Shown: positions 62,720-64,000 of the stretch, one piece after another
How positions within the stretch are numbered: position 1 is the first letter of the stretch
How the letters are laid out: every line of letters starts with the position of its first letter
The notes under the pieces: generated by a model
Database searches by the model: none
Told to the model about the DNA's origin: nothing
Seen by the model: the letters and a program-made list of their open reading frames with translations, nothing else
Program-made: the position numbers and the translations under genes
Assembly (NCBI RefSeq): GCF_001643375.1
Contig: NZ_LSHB01000056.1
Span: 1-64,000, forward strand
Source of the DNA: Chryseobacterium sp. FP211-J200
GTDB lineage: Bacteria; Bacteroidota; Bacteroidia; Flavobacteriales; Weeksellaceae
Direction: 5' to 3'
Length of the DNA stretch: 64,000 bases

Positions 62720-62894
62720 TGCTTTTAATTTTTGTTAAAGTTAGATTTTAATCCTTAGAATATGGATGAGCATTATCATTCAATCCCGTATTTATCATTC
62801 AAAATGACAAAAGTCACAATTATATTTTGAGAATTCGACAAAATGATTTTACTTTGCAATTCAAAGTTCTTTATAATCTTAATTAAATTTTAAA

Positions 62895-63188
62895 ATGATG
62901 ATAACACAAAACCAGACCCCAGCTTTTATTTACTTATCAGCAGCAATTATTTTGATTGCACCATTTATTGCAATGCAATTCACGAAAGAAGTCAATTGGA
63001 CCGCTTCCGACTTTCTGATAATGGGAACATTACTTTTCACAACCGCATTGGCTGTGGATTTGGTTCTGAAAAAAGTGAAAAATTTCAAATCCAGATTGAT
63101 ATTGGTCTTCGGAATTTCAGCTTTATTAATTTTAATTTGGGCAGAAATGGCAGTTGGAATTTTCGGAAGTCCGATTGCCGGGAGTTAA
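62895..63188 (+). CDS. Small membrane protein, three helices
   Basis: A 97-residue protein with helices near residues 10-28, 38-58 and 68-90. It begins MMITQNQTP (start at 62895 or 62898) and ends before the IS-associated palindrome. No family recognised. Confidence 0.6.
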   Translation: MMITQNQTPAFIYLSAAIILIAPFIAMQFTKEVNWTASDFLIMGTLLFTTALAVDLVLKKVKNFKSRLILVFGISALLILIWAEMAVGIFGSPIAGS

Positions 63189-63213
63189 TCCATTTAATTT
63201 TGAAACTAAATTC

Positions 63214-63248
63214 AAAAGAGGCTGTCTCAAAAGGACAGCCTCTTTTTT
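63214..63248. terminator. Bidirectional hairpin at the end of the IS element
   Basis: AAAAGAGGCTGTC (63214-63226) pairs perfectly with GACAGCCTCTTTT (63234-63246) around a 7-nt loop. It can terminate both converging transcripts, and its GGCTGTCTCAAAA stretch may be the tip of the insertion sequence. Confidence 0.8.
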
Positions 63249-64000
63249 GTGCTGAGTTGAAAAAAAACATTTTTAGGGTTTTGTATTTATAAAACTTTGA
63301 AAAATGAAGATAAAACTCAAAAAAGCAATCTATTTCAAGCTGCTTTTGCCATTTTTTTGAGATTATGGGCAATGGCGAGAATGCCGATTTCTACTTCGAC
63401 CTTGGTTTTCCCCCGAAGCATAAAGCGTTTAAAGTTTTTGTTGTGTTTGAGCTCTGCAAAAACAGGTTCAACATCGTGACATCGCTGTTTTCGAAGTTTG
63501 ATGCCTTTTTTGGTATTGAGAAGTTTGAAAACCCTTTCCCTGATTTTTGCCAGCTTCGGATTGTTTTGAGAAGTGGTTATTTGTCCCGATTTTTGATCTT
63601 TTCTGTAGTAATTGTATTTAACATAAGATTTTATTTTCTTGTTTTTCAGTAGGTTATAGTTTTCTTCCGAACCGTAGCCTGCATCGGCAACGAGCTCTTT
63701 CGGAACTTTATGATAGCTGTCTTCAAAACCTTTTAAATGAGACTCCAATGTTTTGGTATCCGTAGGATTGGGATGAATGGAATAATGTAAAATAAATTGT
63801 TTATTCGTAGAAATCTGTAGATTATAGGCCGCTTTGAGTTGTCCGTTTCGCATATGATCCTCTTTCATCCGCATAAAAGTAGCATCTGTATCGGTCTTGG
63901 AATAAGAGTTTCTGGCTTGTAAAATCGCCTGCTGCTTTTTGTATTTATCCAAATTGTTTGCCCAGTTTTTCTTGGCATAATTCAGTTTCTGACGAACTTT
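63219..64000 (-). mobile_element. IS1182-like insertion sequence, cut by the window edge
   Basis: The left boundary is proposed near the palindrome at 63214-63246, followed by 88 nt and the transposase 3' end. The right half, including the second terminal repeat, is outside the window, so the element's length and target-site duplication cannot be read. Confidence 0.6.
63335..64000 (-). CDS. IS1182-type DDE transposase, partial (5' end outside window)
   Basis: The last 221 codons of a transposase. The DDE fold shows SYSKTDTDATFMRMKEDH with the second Asp-rich block, and later ELVADAGYGSEENYNLL, the family E/Y motif, and KQRCHDVEPVFAELKHNKNFKRFMLRG, which carries the C-terminal catalytic Glu region and the IS1182-like HDVEPVF block. 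The frame stays open to the window edge (KVRQKLNYAKKNWANN precedes the first Leu). There is no stop or frameshift in the visible part, so the element may be intact. Confidence 0.88.
   Translation of the reverse strand, partial: KVRQKLNYAKKNWANNLDKYKKQQAILQARNSYSKTDTDATFMRMKEDHMRNGQLKAAYNLQISTNKQFILHYSIHPNPTDTKTLESHLKGFEDSYHKVPKELVADAGYGSEENYNLLKNKKIKSYVKYNYYRKDQKSGQITTSQNNPKLAKIRERVFKLLNTKKGIKLRKQRCHDVEPVFAELKHNKNFKRFMLRGKTKVEVEIGILAIAHNLKKMAKAA

Overview
The window is a 64 kb chromosomal stretch from a member of Bacteroidota, most likely class Flavobacteriia and the Chryseobacterium/Epilithonimonas side of Weeksellaceae. This is inferred from family content: an OstA-like protein, DUF2807, DUF4136 and DUF5522 proteins, a CarboxypepD_reg/outer-membrane beta-barrel protein and the FabV enoyl reductase. 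AT-rich intergenic DNA, TAnnTTTG promoter boxes without Shine-Dalgarno sequences, and many short dispersed intergenic repeats fit the same group. No database search was possible. No rRNA, tRNA or CRISPR array was seen.

Layout. 0-6.7 kb: lipA with an ECF-type sigma factor, dapF, mltG, a large outer-membrane beta-barrel protein and a lipoprotein. 6.8-13.1 kb: a MacAB/TolC-type tripartite ABC exporter (adaptor, two short permeases, ATPase; divergent TolC). 13.2-18.3 kb: NUDIX hydrolase, acyltransferase, fabV, topB. 18.7-31.2 kb: a second, larger exporter operon (TolC, two ~800-residue permeases separated by a 21-bp repeat array, ATPase, DUF2807 protein, HlyD-type adaptor) facing a divergent sigma-54-type response regulator and histidine kinase. 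31.3-41.2 kb: ATP-cone nuclease, small proteins, kup, a Fur-family regulator, an OstA-like protein, a class III aminotransferase, a START-like protein and a degenerate class IV aminotransferase homologue. 41.2-48.5 kb: the complete histidine operon hisG-D-C-B-H-A-F-IE behind a leader-peptide attenuator. 48.5-56.8 kb: pdxH, yqgE, a five-gene minus-strand operon, truA, an MsbA-like exporter and a phosphodiester glycosidase. 56.8-60.2 kb: flavin reductase, fahA and hppD, part of tyrosine catabolism without hmgA. 60.5-64 kb: an uncharacterised protein, a CoA-transferase/hydrolase, a small membrane protein and an IS1182-like transposase cut by the window edge.

The main undescribed signals are: (1) a family of about 100-nt structured intergenic elements, at least seven copies in both orientations, with compensatory changes in the terminal stem and one copy inside the his operon; (2) a ten-unit 21-bp repeat array between the two large permease genes, open as heptad repeats on both strands; (3) three genes with a TAnnTTTG box exactly 4 nt before the ATG, which predicts leaderless mRNAs; (4) a histidine attenuator with a five-His leader peptide; (5) a class IV aminotransferase homologue in which the catalytic lysine appears to be arginine.
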